A stretch of DNA of 64,000 nucleotides, from positions 1,788,392-1,852,391 of the forward strand of contig NZ_KI911783.1 in the NCBI RefSeq assembly GCF_000515415.1. Reading direction: 5' to 3'. The translations under genes and the position numbers were made by a program. How positions within the stretch are numbered: position 1 is the first letter of the stretch; every line of letters starts with the position of its first letter. The DNA is from Bradyrhizobium sp. WSM1417 (GTDB lineage Bacteria; Pseudomonadota; Alphaproteobacteria; Rhizobiales; Xanthobacteraceae). Positions 38,353 to 48,140 of the stretch are shown here, in pieces. A model generated the notes under the pieces. The model saw nothing but the letters and a program-made list of their open reading frames with translations. It was not told where the DNA came from and made no database searches.

Positions 38353-38530
38353 GACGGAACCCTTCCATGAATTCACTAGGCCCCGCTCGCGAGATTGCGG
38401 CTCACTCCGCGCGTGAGCTTGATGTAGATCAATCGAACCCGCGCACTGCGACGCCTACGCTATGCTCGGCCGCATCTGAGGCGGCTTCCGTCACCGTTCG
38501 GTGACGCAAGTGCGAAGAGGGAGGTCCGCC

Positions 38531-38794
38531 ATGCATCCGAGGAAGCTTCTTTCGATCAAGTCAGCGACGGTCGCGGGCATTGCCGCCAGCGGCCTGCTTG
38601 GACTTGCAGCCCTGTCGCTTAGTCCAACCCCGGCCAAGGCGGTGATCTACTGCCAGTACGTAGAATATCCGGCGGGCTGCGTTGCCCGGGCAGGCGTCGT
38701 GCTCAGGCCGCGCCCGGTGGCACGGGCTGCAGTTCGCCATAACGCCGGTGGCAATGCGAATGGTGGCGTCAATCGCGTTGGAGCCAGGCGATAA
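38531..38794 (+). CDS. Small secreted hypothetical protein
   Basis: The 87-residue protein has a signal peptide ending PAKA, followed by VIYCQYVEYPAGCVARAGVV and a GNANGGVNRVGARR tail, a layout I recognise from rhizobial exported proteins of unknown function. GGGAGG lies about 8 bases before the ATG at 38531. A terminator follows at 38821. Confidence 0.72.
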   Translation: MHPRKLLSIKSATVAGIAASGLLGLAALSLSPTPAKAVIYCQYVEYPAGCVARAGVVLRPRPVARAAVRHNAGGNANGGVNRVGARR

Positions 38795-38820
38795 AGGCCG
38801 GTTTCGCAAGCCAGGAAGAA

Positions 38821-38858
38821 GCCGCCATCGTTTCATCCCGCTGGCGGCTTTTCTTTCT
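38821..38858 (+). terminator. Rho-independent terminator
   Basis: GCCGCCA and TGGCGGC arms (38821-38847) with a 13-base loop followed by TTTTCTTTCT, downstream of the secreted protein gene. Confidence 0.7.
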
Positions 38859-38901
38859 CTGGCGGGATAGGCGACCGGTACCGCCGGGGCAGCATTAGGG
38901 C

Positions 38902-39150
38902 ATGAAACACACTTGGTACGTCACTTTTGAAGTGCCGCCGGACGGCACACTGTCAAGACGGCGACATCCTCGCCTAACCAACACGTTTGAAAGCGAAGCG
39001 GCAGCCAAGGATTTTGCGCGAACCAAATTCAACGACGGACTGATAGTCACTGCAGGGACTATCATCCCTCACTTTCCGAGAGTGTCGATCCCATCGACGG
39101 AAATCCCAAAATGGCTTGAAGCACCGACCCAACTTGATCCAGATCAATAA
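38902..39150 (+). CDS. Hypothetical protein
   Basis: An 82-residue soluble protein beginning KHTWYVTFEVPPDGTLSRRR and containing FESEAAAKDFARTKF. The wording resembles small rhizobial proteins of unknown function. It has no membrane segment and no recognised motif. Confidence 0.6.
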   Translation: MKHTWYVTFEVPPDGTLSRRRHPRLTNTFESEAAAKDFARTKFNDGLIVTAGTIIPHFPRVSIPSTEIPKWLEAPTQLDPDQ

Positions 39151-39206
39151 CTCGGCCACCGACACTGGTGACATGCTCTGAGGGGGCAGCAACCGGGAGC
39201 CTGAAC

Positions 39207-39554
39207 ATGAATGAACGTTCGGAGCCGAAACAGGTCTGTCGTCGCAACGCGCTAACCTTCCTTGGATACGCAGGGGTGTTTGGGCTTTTGGCTTCGTCCG
39301 CAATTTTTGCGGCCTCAGAGGCTGTTGCTCAAACCACCGCGCCAGCCGCCGCGCCTACCACGCCGCCAGCGGACGCGCCGAAGTCAGGTACAGAACGCCG
39401 ACAGGAGCGGCGCAGCGGGCGAACCGAGCGGCGACAGGAACGCCGCACCGGCCGCACAGAGCGGCGCCAAGCGCGGCGTACAGGACGCGACGAGCGACGG
39501 GACGCTCGCGGCGGCACCCCGGCCGCTGCGACGACCACAGAGCAAAAGAAGTAG
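39207..39554 (+). CDS. Exported protein with arginine/glutamate-rich tandem repeats
   Basis: The 115-residue protein has a probable Tat-type leader (CRRNALTFLGYAGVFGLLAS, mature start after AVAQ), then a TTAPAAAPTTPPADAP linker and four imperfect 11-residue repeats of the form GRTERRQERRT. The repeat region is highly charged, may bind nucleic acid or polyanions, or be structural, and is not assigned to a family. ATG at 39207 is chosen because the leader then starts NERSEPKQVCRR. Confidence 0.62.
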   Translation: MNERSEPKQVCRRNALTFLGYAGVFGLLASSAIFAASEAVAQTTAPAAAPTTPPADAPKSGTERRQERRSGRTERRQERRTGRTERRQARRTGRDERRDARGGTPAAATTTEQKK

Positions 39555-39898
39555 TCCGTTCATCGGGCAAAGCACAGCGACCGGGCCGCCTCAACGGAGG
39601 CCCGGAAGGCCCTACAGCGCGCGGCCAGCGCCGGCTACAGAAAGCGGGCGGGGCTATCGAAATTGGCTTCTCTCGCGAGGGGAGAAGAGGGAGGGGATAG
39701 AAATTTCGGAATAATAGCACTCTACGCCTGTTTTGCCCGACGGCGCAACGGCCTCAACAGGCGCCTACTAGACCGACGGATTCATCAGGCGCTTAAGCCA
39801 TTGATTCTGCTCGCCCCTGCTACTGTGCATGGGGTTGTTTTCGAGGTTTTTGATTCAGGCGGCCATGCGTCGCCGCTGCAAGCGCGTTGCGACGGCCG
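39555..39898. other. Intergenic region, no gene seen
   Basis: About 340 bases. A CTTCTCTCGCGAGGGGAGAAG palindrome at about 39664 looks like a shortened REP element. Otherwise nothing is supported. Confidence 0.45.
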
Positions 39899-41323
39899 TC
39901 AGCTCTGACGAAAGCCCATCCGGAAGGCGCCCCAATGCTTGCCGCGGATCATGATCGGCGAGGACAGGTCCTTCATCAGCACGAACTGCCCGCCGCCCAT
40001 GTCGCGGCGATAGGTCTGCAGCAGGAACGGCTTGGTGTTGGCCGCGACCTTCTGCACCGCGCGATCGGTGAACAGGCGGCGGTTGCGGCAATTGGCGTTG
40101 TTCCAGACCGGGTCCTTGCCCTGCGGCAGGCGGTAGTTCGGGTTGTGGGTCGGCAGATAGCCGCCCTTGGCCCAGGCGACGCAGAACACGATGCGGGGAT
40201 CGGACTTCTGGATCGGATCCTGGATCGCGGGTAGCACGCGGTCGGTGAAGTCGACATAGTTAGTGTTGTACTGCTTGGGATCGGTGCCGGGGATTTCCCG
40301 ATAGTTCTCGTCCATGAACTGGTCGAGCGTGATCTCGCCGCGGCCGATGGCGGCTTCGAACTCGTCGGAGATCCGCTTTGCGGTCTCGACGACGGTGCGG
40401 ATCAGCGGCGCATCCGATGTCTCCACGCCGCTGTCGGCGATCAGTGCGATCAGGCCTTCGGACGTATCGAGCAGTTTGGTCACGCGCTGATCGGCGTTCT
40501 TGAGATCGCGCGAGGAGAGGTCGACGCCCTTGGCGAGCTCGTTGAGCTCGCTGATGACGGTGTCGCAATGTCCGAGATTGGAAGTCGCCGCGCGCGTGAC
40601 GCTGCCGATCTCCGCTTCCACGGAAGCGAAGCCCTGCTGGACCCGCGAGATGATGCCGGAGATGCGCTGGGCGCCTTCGCCGGCCGTCTTCGCGCGCTGC
40701 GAGGCATCGCTGCTCTCCCCGATCAGGCCTTCGATCTGGCCGTCGAGATCGCGCACGGTGTCGGAGATTTGGTGTGTGGCCTGGCGGGTGGCTTCCGCGA
40801 GGTTCTTGACCTCGCTTGCGACCACCGCGAAGCCGCGGCCGGCATTGCCGGCGCGTGCCGCCTCGATGGTGGCGTTGAGCGCGAGCAGGTTGGTCTGCTT
40901 CGCGATCGCCTCGATCGAGCCGGACACTTTTGCGACTTGTGCCAGCGCGGAGCCGACGGCGCTCAAGCGCGCCTCGATCCGCTCCACGGCTGCAACGAGT
41001 TCGGAGATGTGGCTCACCGCGGCGTCGACTGCGCCGCGCGACTGCGCGATCTCGCCGACGGCCGCTGACGTGGTGGTTTGCACCGCCTGCGACGCATTGG
41101 CGATGTCGTGATTGGCCGACACCATCGTCTCGGCGGTTTCCTGGAGGTGATGAAACCGTTCCGATTGGTTCGCGACGCGGCTGGCGACTTCCTGGACGTT
41201 GCCGGCGATGTCAGCGAGTTCCACACCGAGGCCGCCGATGCGATCGGCGAGCTGATCGATCAGCCGTTCGGCAAGCGTTCGGTTGGAGCCGGTGTCCAGT
41301 ACTGCAAGTTGTACGACGGACAT
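39899..41323 (-). CDS. Soluble methyl-accepting chemotaxis protein
   Basis: The 474-residue protein lacks membrane segments. The methyl-accepting signalling domain (about residues 40-290) has the hairpin-tip motif [20 protein letters not shown] followed by [20 protein letters not shown]. The C-terminal domain (about 320-474, [20 protein letters not shown] and [12 protein letters not shown]) is shared with the neighbouring receptor. It probably signals to CheA from the cytoplasm, with the C-terminal domain as the sensor. Confidence 0.88.
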   Translation of the reverse strand: MSVVQLAVLDTGSNRTLAERLIDQLADRIGGLGVELADIAGNVQEVASRVANQSERFHHLQETAETMVSANHDIANASQAVQTTTSAAVGEIAQSRGAVDAAVSHISELVAAVERIEARLSAVGSALAQVAKVSGSIEAIAKQTNLLALNATIEAARAGNAGRGFAVVASEVKNLAEATRQATHQISDTVRDLDGQIEGLIGESSDASQRAKTAGEGAQRISGIISRVQQGFASVEAEIGSVTRAATSNLGHCDTVISELNELAKGVDLSSRDLKNADQRVTKLLDTSEGLIALIADSGVETSDAPLIRTVVETAKRISDEFEAAIGRGEITLDQFMDENYREIPGTDPKQYNTNYVDFTDRVLPAIQDPIQKSDPRIVFCVAWAKGGYLPTHNPNYRLPQGKDPVWNNANCRNRRLFTDRAVQKVAANTKPFLLQTYRRDMGGGQFVLMKDLSSPIMIRGKHWGAFRMGFRQS

Positions 41324-41432
41324 GTCTTGAGAGTCCTCCAGTCAGAGCCGTTCGCCGGCTCTCCGCGGCATTCCCATTCCAATTCCGGTCTTAAGAGGTG
41401 ATTCGCGCGTTGGCGTCTTGCCTGAGCGCGCA

Positions 41433-43181
41433 CTAGAGCTTGTAGGCCGTCCTGAATCCGCCCCAGTGCCGGCCCTGCACGCGGATCGGAACGTCGATCT
41501 CGCGCATCATCACCGTATTTCCGTTGCCCATGTCGCGCGCATAGCTCTGCACCAGATACGAGCGCAGGTTGCGCGCGGCGGCCAACCCCGCCGGATCGTT
41601 GAACATCCGCCGGTTGCGGCTGTTGGCCGTGTTCCAGGCCGGATCACCCGGCCGCTGCGGATGCGAGTAGATCCTGTTGTGCACCGGCAGGAAGCCGTTG
41701 CGATCGACCATGGCGCAGAACGCCAAGCGCGGGTCCTTTGCCAGAAAGGCTTCTTGGAACGCCGGCAGCGTGCGGTCGGCCCAGTCCAGATATTTGGTGC
41801 GGTACTGCTGCGGATCGGTTCCGGCGATTTCGGCGTAGTCAGTGTCGAAGAGGTCGTCGATCTTCACCTCGCCGCGGGCAACCGCCTGCTCGAAGATCGC
41901 GGTCAGCGCGTTGCCCGCCTCCATGGCGCGGGTGACGGACTCGGTGTTTTCCTCGTGGATCGACCAGAGCCTGTCCTCGATCTTCTCGCGGAGCGCGGCA
42001 TCGGGATTGACGAAGTGCGCGCGGGCGCCGGCCTTGGATTGCTCGATCACGCGCAGGCGGCAAGCGCCGACGCCTTCGAGAGCGCCTTCGATCATGGCTT
42101 GCGATGCAAGGCGGCCCGCCTCCGCGCCGCCGATCAGCACGCCGTCCATCGATATCTCGTAGACCGGCAGCACGCCGCGGGCGGTTTCGAGCTTCAGATA
42201 GCAGGGCAGCCGCTCGGTCTTGCGGCGGTCGTCGTGCTCGCTCTGGCGCAGCAGCACGGCACAGCGCGATTTCAGTTTCTGTGCGAAGGCGGTCACGGCC
42301 TTGCCTGCGCTGGCGACGTTCTCGCCGTGGCTCTCGGCCGCCTTGGTCGCAGCATCGATCTCGGCTGCGCTTTCGCCAACCGAGATGATGAACTCCGACG
42401 CGCTTGTCGCGTTGCCGGAGACTTCGCTGGTGGTCGCGTTCTGTTCGGCGACCGCGCCGTTGACGGTCTCGAACACCGGGCGGATGGCCTCGATCGCCTG
42501 CGAGATGCGGTGCACCGCGTCCGCGGAGCCGGCGGCGTCGCGCTGCAGCGCGTCGATCTTTTTGGTGATCTCCTCCGTCGCGCCCTGGGTCTGCACCGCG
42601 AGTGCCTTGACCTCGGTGGCGACGACCGCAAAGCCTCTTCCCGCCGCGCCCGCACGCGCGGCCTCGATGGTCGAGTTGAGCGCGAGCAGCGTCGTCTGCC
42701 GCGCGATCTGCGCGATCAGGTTGACGACGTTGCCGATGGCGGCCGAGGATTCGCGCAAGCGATCGACGTTGGCGCGGGCTTCCTGTGCCGCGGCGCTGGC
42801 CTCGTCGGCGAGCTTGCCGGCCTCGCGAACCTGCGCCCCGATGCCCAGCGCCGACTGGGTGAATTTGTCGGCGGCATGGGCGAAGGTGGAGGCATTCGAT
42901 TGCGCGGCGTTGGTCCGGCCGGTGAGGGCGTCAGTACGGTCGCGGATGGCGGCAAGCGTCGTGGCGGTTGCCTCGGCGCCGCCGGCCACCGAATTGGCGG
43001 CGCGCTCGAGCTGGCGAATCATGGCGCCCAGCTCGAGTTCCAACAGTTCCAGGATTTCCTTGGCCGAATCGCTTTCGACGGCCGCGGCAGGCTCGGAATG
43101 GGCCGCCGGCTGTGCAGTCTGCGGGGCAGCCGCGGTTGCAGCCATGTCCGGCAGACGCTTCCGAAATAGTGCGAACGCCAT
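41433..43181 (-). CDS. Soluble methyl-accepting chemotaxis protein with PilZ-like insert
   Basis: The 582-residue protein has a signalling domain (about residues 50-290, tip motif IAQIARQTTLLALNSTIEA), a PilZ-like segment (about 320-420, RRKTERLPCYLK then YEISMDGVLIGG) and a C-terminal sensor domain like the one in the receptor downstream (FCAMVDRNGFLPVHNRIY and NSRNRRMFNDPA). PilZ domains bind cyclic di-GMP. The usual D/N before xSxxxG is E here, so binding is uncertain. ATG at 43181 with GAGAGA upstream is chosen over an in-frame codon at 43259. Confidence 0.86.
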   Translation of the reverse strand: MAFALFRKRLPDMAATAAAPQTAQPAAHSEPAAAVESDSAKEILELLELELGAMIRQLERAANSVAGGAEATATTLAAIRDRTDALTGRTNAAQSNASTFAHAADKFTQSALGIGAQVREAGKLADEASAAAQEARANVDRLRESSAAIGNVVNLIAQIARQTTLLALNSTIEAARAGAAGRGFAVVATEVKALAVQTQGATEEITKKIDALQRDAAGSADAVHRISQAIEAIRPVFETVNGAVAEQNATTSEVSGNATSASEFIISVGESAAEIDAATKAAESHGENVASAGKAVTAFAQKLKSRCAVLLRQSEHDDRRKTERLPCYLKLETARGVLPVYEISMDGVLIGGAEAGRLASQAMIEGALEGVGACRLRVIEQSKAGARAHFVNPDAALREKIEDRLWSIHEENTESVTRAMEAGNALTAIFEQAVARGEVKIDDLFDTDYAEIAGTDPQQYRTKYLDWADRTLPAFQEAFLAKDPRLAFCAMVDRNGFLPVHNRIYSHPQRPGDPAWNTANSRNRRMFNDPAGLAAARNLRSYLVQSYARDMGNGNTVMMREIDVPIRVQGRHWGGFRTAYKL

Positions 43182-43387
43182 CAGGTCTCTCTTGTAGGGG
43201 GACGGTCGGAGGCTATTTTCGCAGGCTGGAATGAAATCAGGGTTAACGATGCCTGACATCTAGGCAGGGGCCCATACGGTGTTACCTTAAAGTCGTAGAG
43301 CCTCTTTCTTTCCAGGGGGGGGGCGGCCTATAAGGCCGCGCTTCCCACGCTCACCTTGGCGCACGATTCCCCTAGAGAAGATCACGC

Positions 43388-44134
43388 ATGGCCGGACATT
43401 CCCAATTCAAGAACATCATGCACCGCAAGGGGCGGCAGGATGCCCAGAAGTCGAAACTGTTCGGCAAGCTGGCGCGGGAAATCACCGTCGCGGCCAAGCT
43501 GGGGACGCCCGACCCCAACATGAACCCGCGCCTGCGTGCGGCCATCACCGCGGCGCGCCAGGAGAACATGCCGAAGGACAATATCGAGCGCGCGGTCAAG
43601 AAGGCGCTCGGCAATGATGGCGAGAACTATGACGAGATCCGCTACGAGGGTTACGGGCCTGGCGGCGTTGCCGTCATCGTCGAGGCGCTGACCGACAACC
43701 GCAACCGCGCGGCTTCCGACATCCGCTCCTTCTTCACCAAGTCCGGCGGCAATCTCGGCGAAACCGGCTCGGTGTCCTTCATGTTCGACCGCACCGGCAT
43801 CGTCGAATACGACCGCAGCGTCGCCTCCGACGATGCGGTGCTGGATGCCGCGATCGAGGCCGGCGCCGACGACGTGATCTCGAGCGAAGGCGGCCACGAG
43901 ATCTACGCCTCGACGGAAGGCTATCGCGACGTCGCCAAGGCGCTGGAAGCCAAGTTCGGCGAGCCGCGCAAGGCCGCGCTGATCTGGAAGCCGCAGAACA
44001 CGGTCGCGGTCGACGACGAGACCGGCGAGAAGCTGTTGAAGCTGATGGACCTGCTCAACGAGCACGACGACGTCCAGCACGTCTACGCCAATTTCGAGGT
44101 GTCGGACGCGCTGCTGGCGAAGATGGGCGGGTAG
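43388..44134 (+). CDS. yebC: YebC/PmpR family protein (TACO1-like)
   Basis: The 248-residue protein begins [20 protein letters not shown], contains [19 protein letters not shown] and [19 protein letters not shown], the classic YebC sequence. Family members act as DNA-binding regulators or help ribosomes through polyproline stretches. It precedes ruvC, as in many proteobacteria. Confidence 0.96.
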   Translation: MAGHSQFKNIMHRKGRQDAQKSKLFGKLAREITVAAKLGTPDPNMNPRLRAAITAARQENMPKDNIERAVKKALGNDGENYDEIRYEGYGPGGVAVIVEALTDNRNRAASDIRSFFTKSGGNLGETGSVSFMFDRTGIVEYDRSVASDDAVLDAAIEAGADDVISSEGGHEIYASTEGYRDVAKALEAKFGEPRKAALIWKPQNTVAVDDETGEKLLKLMDLLNEHDDVQHVYANFEVSDALLAKMGG

Positions 44135-44205
44135 GGGGCCACTTCCCCTGTTACTTCCGTTCTGTTTCTGTTTCCCCCACGGCGGCCAGCCGCTATCACT
44201 GGCCC

Positions 44206-44733
44206 ATGACGACGCTCCCGATTCGTGGCCCCGTTCGCATCATCGGCATCGACCCTGGCCTGCGCCGTACCGGCTGGGGCGTGATCGAGGCCGAGGGCAA
44301 CCGCCTGATCTACGTCGCCTGCGGCTCGGTGGAGCCGCCGGACGATTTGCCGCTGGCGAGCCGGCTGCTGGCGATCCATGAGGGGCTGGCCGCTGTCCTG
44401 TCCGGTCACAAGCCGATGGAAGCCGCGGTCGAACAGACTTTCGTCAACAAGGACGGCGTCGCGACGCTGAAGCTCGGGCAGGCCCGTGGCGTCGCCATGC
44501 TCGCGCCCGCGATGTTCGGCATCAGCGTTGCCGAATACGCGCCGAACCAGGTGAAAAAGACGGTGGTCGGCGCCGGCCACGCCGACAAGCAGCAGATCGC
44601 GATGATGCTCAAGATCTTGCTGCCCAAGGCCGATCCGCCGTCCGCAGACGCCGCCGACGCGCTCGCCATCGCCATCACCCACGCCCATCATCGCCAGAGC
44701 ACCGCGCTGCGGCTGAAGGTGGCCGGCTTATGA
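44206..44733 (+). CDS. ruvC: Crossover junction endodeoxyribonuclease RuvC
   Basis: The 175-residue protein has the catalytic acidic residues in [28 protein letters not shown] and [16 protein letters not shown]. It resolves Holliday junctions with RuvAB. The stop overlaps the ruvA start by four bases (ATGA). Confidence 0.96.
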   Translation: MTTLPIRGPVRIIGIDPGLRRTGWGVIEAEGNRLIYVACGSVEPPDDLPLASRLLAIHEGLAAVLSGHKPMEAAVEQTFVNKDGVATLKLGQARGVAMLAPAMFGISVAEYAPNQVKKTVVGAGHADKQQIAMMLKILLPKADPPSADAADALAIAITHAHHRQSTALRLKVAGL

Positions 44734-45347
44734 TCGGTAAGCTCAAGGGCCTGATCGATTCCTACGGCGAGGATTTCGTCATCCTCGACGTCGGCGGTGT
44801 CGGTTATCAGGTGCATTGCTCGACGCGCACGCTGCAGCATCTGCCCTCGCCGGGCGAGGCCGCCGTGCTGTCGATCGAGACCTATGTTCGCGAGGACCAG
44901 ATCAAACTGTTCGGCTTCCGCAGCGACCAGGAGCGCGAATGGTTTCGCCTGCTCCAGACCGTGCAAGGCGTCGGCGCCAAGGTCGCGCTCGCCGTGCTCG
45001 GCACGCTACAGCCGTCCGACCTCGCCAACGCGATCGCCTTGCGCGACAAGGCCGCGGTGGCGCGCACGCCCGGCGTCGGCCCCAAGGTCGCCGAGCGCAT
45101 CGTCACCGAACTGAAGGACAAGGCGCCGGCCTTCGCCAATGTCGATCCGGCGGTCGTGCACCTCGCCGGCGCCGTCGACGACCAGCGCGCGCCGAGGCCC
45201 GTGGCGGACGCGATCTCAGCGCTGGTCAATCTCGGCTACGGCCAGCCGCAGGCGGCGGCCGCGATCGCATCGGCCTCGCGCAGCGCGGGCGAGAGCGCCG
45301 AGACTGCGCAGCTCATCCGGCTGGGCCTGAAGGAGCTGTCGAAGTGA
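44730..45347 (+). CDS. ruvA: Holliday junction branch migration protein RuvA
   Basis: The 205-residue protein opens [20 protein letters not shown], has the helix-hairpin-helix segments [14 protein letters not shown] and [13 protein letters not shown], and the C-terminal RuvB-binding domain. It binds four-way junctions as a tetramer. It overlaps ruvC upstream and the membrane protein gene downstream (GTGA). Confidence 0.96.
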   Translation: MIGKLKGLIDSYGEDFVILDVGGVGYQVHCSTRTLQHLPSPGEAAVLSIETYVREDQIKLFGFRSDQEREWFRLLQTVQGVGAKVALAVLGTLQPSDLANAIALRDKAAVARTPGVGPKVAERIVTELKDKAPAFANVDPAVVHLAGAVDDQRAPRPVADAISALVNLGYGQPQAAAAIASASRSAGESAETAQLIRLGLKELSK

Positions 45348-45874
45348 GTGCGGCCCGCGCCAATCCCGTCGCCGTTGTTTTTCGTCGCCTTTCGCGCGTG
45401 GCCGGTATCGTCGTGATCTTCTCCATTGTGGGGCCGCTGACGGTCGCCGCGCTGGTTTCGGTGATGGTGACGATGCTCGGTGCCGCGGTGCTGCAGATGT
45501 TTCTTGCGCTCCTCGAGCTGGAGGCACTGCGCACCCTGGTTTCGGTCGCGATCGTGCTGCTGGCCATCGCCACGATTCTCGCCTCGTTCCTTCCTGCAGT
45601 CGCCGCCGGCTTGCTATTCGCGCTGGCCGCGGTCTACGCCGACCTCAACATGATCTGGATGGCGTGGCTCGCCGCAGCCGTGGCCGCCGCCGGCTTCGTC
45701 GGGTTGGGCATGTTCGTTGTGCCCGCCGAAACCTCGGCGGTGATCTTGCCGAGCGTCCGTTCCGCGCCTAAGGCGCTGAAGCTTTCCGCCATGCTCGCCA
45801 TCGTCGCTGTCATCCCGGCCAGCCTGTGCTGGTGGCTCGCGAAACCGCTGCACCGTGTTATCCTGCCCGCATGA
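45344..45874 (+). CDS. Hydrophobic membrane protein within the ruv operon
   Basis: The 176-residue protein has five or so predicted transmembrane helices (about residues 20-40, 45-65, 70-95, 95-130 and 150-168) and no recognised domain. It starts with GTG overlapping the ruvA stop and ends overlapping the ruvB start (ATGA), so it is clearly translated as part of ruvC-ruvA-orf-ruvB. The function is unknown. Confidence 0.8.
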   Translation: MSAARANPVAVVFRRLSRVAGIVVIFSIVGPLTVAALVSVMVTMLGAAVLQMFLALLELEALRTLVSVAIVLLAIATILASFLPAVAAGLLFALAAVYADLNMIWMAWLAAAVAAAGFVGLGMFVVPAETSAVILPSVRSAPKALKLSAMLAIVAVIPASLCWWLAKPLHRVILPA

Positions 45875-46923
45875 GCACTCCCCCCCGCATGGTCACGCCC
45901 GAGCGCCGCAGCGATGATGTCGGCGACACTGCGCTGCGCCCGCAATCGCTGTCCGACTTCGTCGGCCAGCAGCAAGCGCGCAAGAACCTCTCGATCTTCA
46001 TCGAGGCGGCGCGCAAGCGCGGTGAGGCGCTGGATCACGTGTTGTTCGTCGGTCCCCCCGGCCTCGGCAAGACCACGCTGGCGCAGATCGTGGCCAAGGA
46101 GCTCGGCGTCGGCTTTCGCGCAACGTCAGGCCCGGTGATCGCCAAGGCCGGCGATCTCGCAGCACTCCTCACCAATCTCGAAGAGCGCGACGTGCTGTTC
46201 ATCGACGAGATCCATCGCCTCAGCCCTGCGGTGGAAGAGGTGCTCTATCCCGCCATGGAGGACTTCCAGCTCGACCTCATCATCGGCGAAGGCCCGGCGG
46301 CGCGCTCGGTGAAGATCGAGCTGTCGAAATTCACCCTCGTCGGCGCCACCACGCGCGCCGGCCTGCTCACCAATCCCTTGCGCGACCGCTTCGGCATTCC
46401 GATCCGGTTGAATTTCTACACGATCGAAGAGCTTGAGAGCATCGTCACCCGGGGCGCACGCGTGCTCAGCGTCGGCATGAGCGCGGATGGCGCCAACGAG
46501 ATCGCGCGACGCGCGCGCGGCACGCCACGTATCGCCGGCCGGCTGTTGCGCCGCGTGCGCGATTTTGCCTCGGCGGCCGATGCCGACAGGATCGATCGCA
46601 AGATTGCCGACCACGCGCTGAGCGCGCTCGAGGTCGATGCCGCCGGCCTCGACGCGATGGACCGCCGTTACCTCACGACCATCGCGCAGAACTATGGCGG
46701 CGGCCCGGTCGGCGTCGAGACGATGGCCGCCGCACTGTCCGAGCCACGCGACGCGATCGAAGACATCATCGAGCCCTATCTGATCCAGTGTGGCTATCTG
46801 CAGCGGACCCCGCGCGGCCGCCTGCTCACCTCGCACGCCTTCCGCCACCTCGGCATCAGCGAGCCCTCGCGCGATGCGGCGGCACAGTTCGGCCTGTTCG
46901 GCACCGACGAGAGCGACGACTGA
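45871..46923 (+). CDS. ruvB: Holliday junction branch migration ATPase RuvB
   Basis: The 350-residue protein has Walker [11 protein letters not shown], Walker [10 protein letters not shown], sensor 1 LVGATTRAG, the arginine finger region LRDRFG and the C-terminal winged helix ([12 protein letters not shown]). It drives branch migration as a hexamer on RuvA-bound junctions. ATG at 45871 is the family start. Confidence 0.97.
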   Translation: MSTPPRMVTPERRSDDVGDTALRPQSLSDFVGQQQARKNLSIFIEAARKRGEALDHVLFVGPPGLGKTTLAQIVAKELGVGFRATSGPVIAKAGDLAALLTNLEERDVLFIDEIHRLSPAVEEVLYPAMEDFQLDLIIGEGPAARSVKIELSKFTLVGATTRAGLLTNPLRDRFGIPIRLNFYTIEELESIVTRGARVLSVGMSADGANEIARRARGTPRIAGRLLRRVRDFASAADADRIDRKIADHALSALEVDAAGLDAMDRRYLTTIAQNYGGGPVGVETMAAALSEPRDAIEDIIEPYLIQCGYLQRTPRGRLLTSHAFRHLGISEPSRDAAAQFGLFGTDESDD

Positions 46924-47052
46924 TCTGCGCAAGTGCAGCCTGCTCGGGCCGTCATGAATTTCCGGTCATCTCGTGCAGAGGGTCTGCACAAACGCACCCC
47001 ATTTCCGCTCCAATAGGGTCGCATCAACAAACTGCATCACGATCGGGCTGCC

Positions 47053-47970
47053 ATGATCACGCGCCGTCATTTCTTCCGTTCCATCGGCGGCCTCTCCGCC
47101 CTCGGCGTCTCGACCGCGGCCTATGGCGTCGGCGTCGAGCCGATGCTGCGGCTTCGGGTCACCCGCTATCATCCAACCCCGCGGCAATGGCCGGCGGATT
47201 TCCCGCTGAAGATCGCCGTAATCGCCGACATCCACGCCTGCGATCCCTGGATGTCGCTGGAGCGGATCGAGGCCATCGTCGATCGCACCAATGCGCTCAA
47301 CGCGGATATCATCGTGCTGCTCGGCGACTATGTCGCCGGCCTGCACCAGGTCACGCGCATCATTCCGGCCAGCGAATGGGCCAAGGTGCTGGCCGGCCTG
47401 AAAGCGCCGCTCGGCGTCCATGCCGTCATGGGCAATCATGATTATTGGGCGGACAGGACCGTGCAGCAGGCCGGGCACGGGCCGACGGTCGCGCATCGCG
47501 CGCTGGAGGCGGCCGGCATTCCCGTCTACGAGAACGACGTCGTGCGGCTTGCCAAGGACGGCCGCGCGTTCTGGCTCGCCGGCCTTGGCGATCAGCTCGC
47601 CTTTCTGCCGGCGCGACGCTTCCGGAGCACGGGACGCTTCGGCGCCGACGATCTCGACGCGACGCTTGCCAAGGTCACCGATGATTCGCCGATCATCCTG
47701 CTCGCGCATGAGCCCAATATCGCGCCGCGCGTGCCCGCCCGCGTCGCATTGCAACTGTCCGGCCACACCCATGGCGGCCAGGTCCGCCTGCTCGGCTGGT
47801 CGCCGGCGGTTCCGCCGCAGCACGGCCTCCGGCTCGCTTATGGTCATGTCAGGTTGAAGTGCGACGTCATCATCTCCGGCGGCCTCGGTTGCAGCATCAT
47901 GCCGCTCCGCGTCGGCGTGCCGCCTGAGATCGTCGAGGTCAGGCTGGGACGGGGGCCTTTGATCGTCTAG
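47053..47970 (+). CDS. Tat-exported calcineurin-like metallophosphoesterase
   Basis: The 305-residue protein begins with a twin-arginine leader (TRRHFFRSIGGLSALGVS) and carries the full metal-site set: IADIHACDPW, LLGDYVAG, MGNHDYW, LLAHEPN and LSGHTHGGQ. Relatives hydrolyse phosphoesters such as UDP-diacylglucosamine or lipid-linked substrates at the envelope (YkuE-like). It is followed by the interrupted ybgC. Confidence 0.9.
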   Translation: MITRRHFFRSIGGLSALGVSTAAYGVGVEPMLRLRVTRYHPTPRQWPADFPLKIAVIADIHACDPWMSLERIEAIVDRTNALNADIIVLLGDYVAGLHQVTRIIPASEWAKVLAGLKAPLGVHAVMGNHDYWADRTVQQAGHGPTVAHRALEAAGIPVYENDVVRLAKDGRAFWLAGLGDQLAFLPARRFRSTGRFGADDLDATLAKVTDDSPIILLAHEPNIAPRVPARVALQLSGHTHGGQVRLLGWSPAVPPQHGLRLAYGHVRLKCDVIISGGLGCSIMPLRVGVPPEIVEVRLGRGPLIV

Positions 47971-48038
47971 CCGCGCTTGCGCAGCCGGCCGTTTTTGCGC
48001 AAAACGGGCTGGTTACCGAAAGCGAAGAGGGTCGTGAC

Positions 48039-48140
48039 GTGACAGCTCATCTCGACGGCGAGATCCGCGACGGCCGCCACCACATGCAGGTTCGCGTCTA
48101 CTACGAGGACACGGATTTCTCAGACTGGACGTTGTCGTAA
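48039..48140 (+). pseudogene. ybgC: Chromosomal ybgC, 5' fragment cut by an integrative element
   Basis: The GTG at 48039 opens 27 or so codons that match the N-terminus of YbgC-type acyl-CoA thioesterases (DGEIRDGRHHMQVRVYYEDTD), then the reading frame runs into foreign sequence and stops at 48138. The full-length copy at 50835 shares 24 of the first 28 residues but differs at many third codon positions. In related genomes ybgC leads the tolQRAB-pal genes. The rest of the native gene should lie at the far end of the element, outside the window. Confidence 0.9.

Noticed and set aside
41418..43169. 583-codon plus-strand frame opposite the second chemoreceptor
   Set aside because: Shadow frame. 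The receptor signature on the minus strand is unambiguous.
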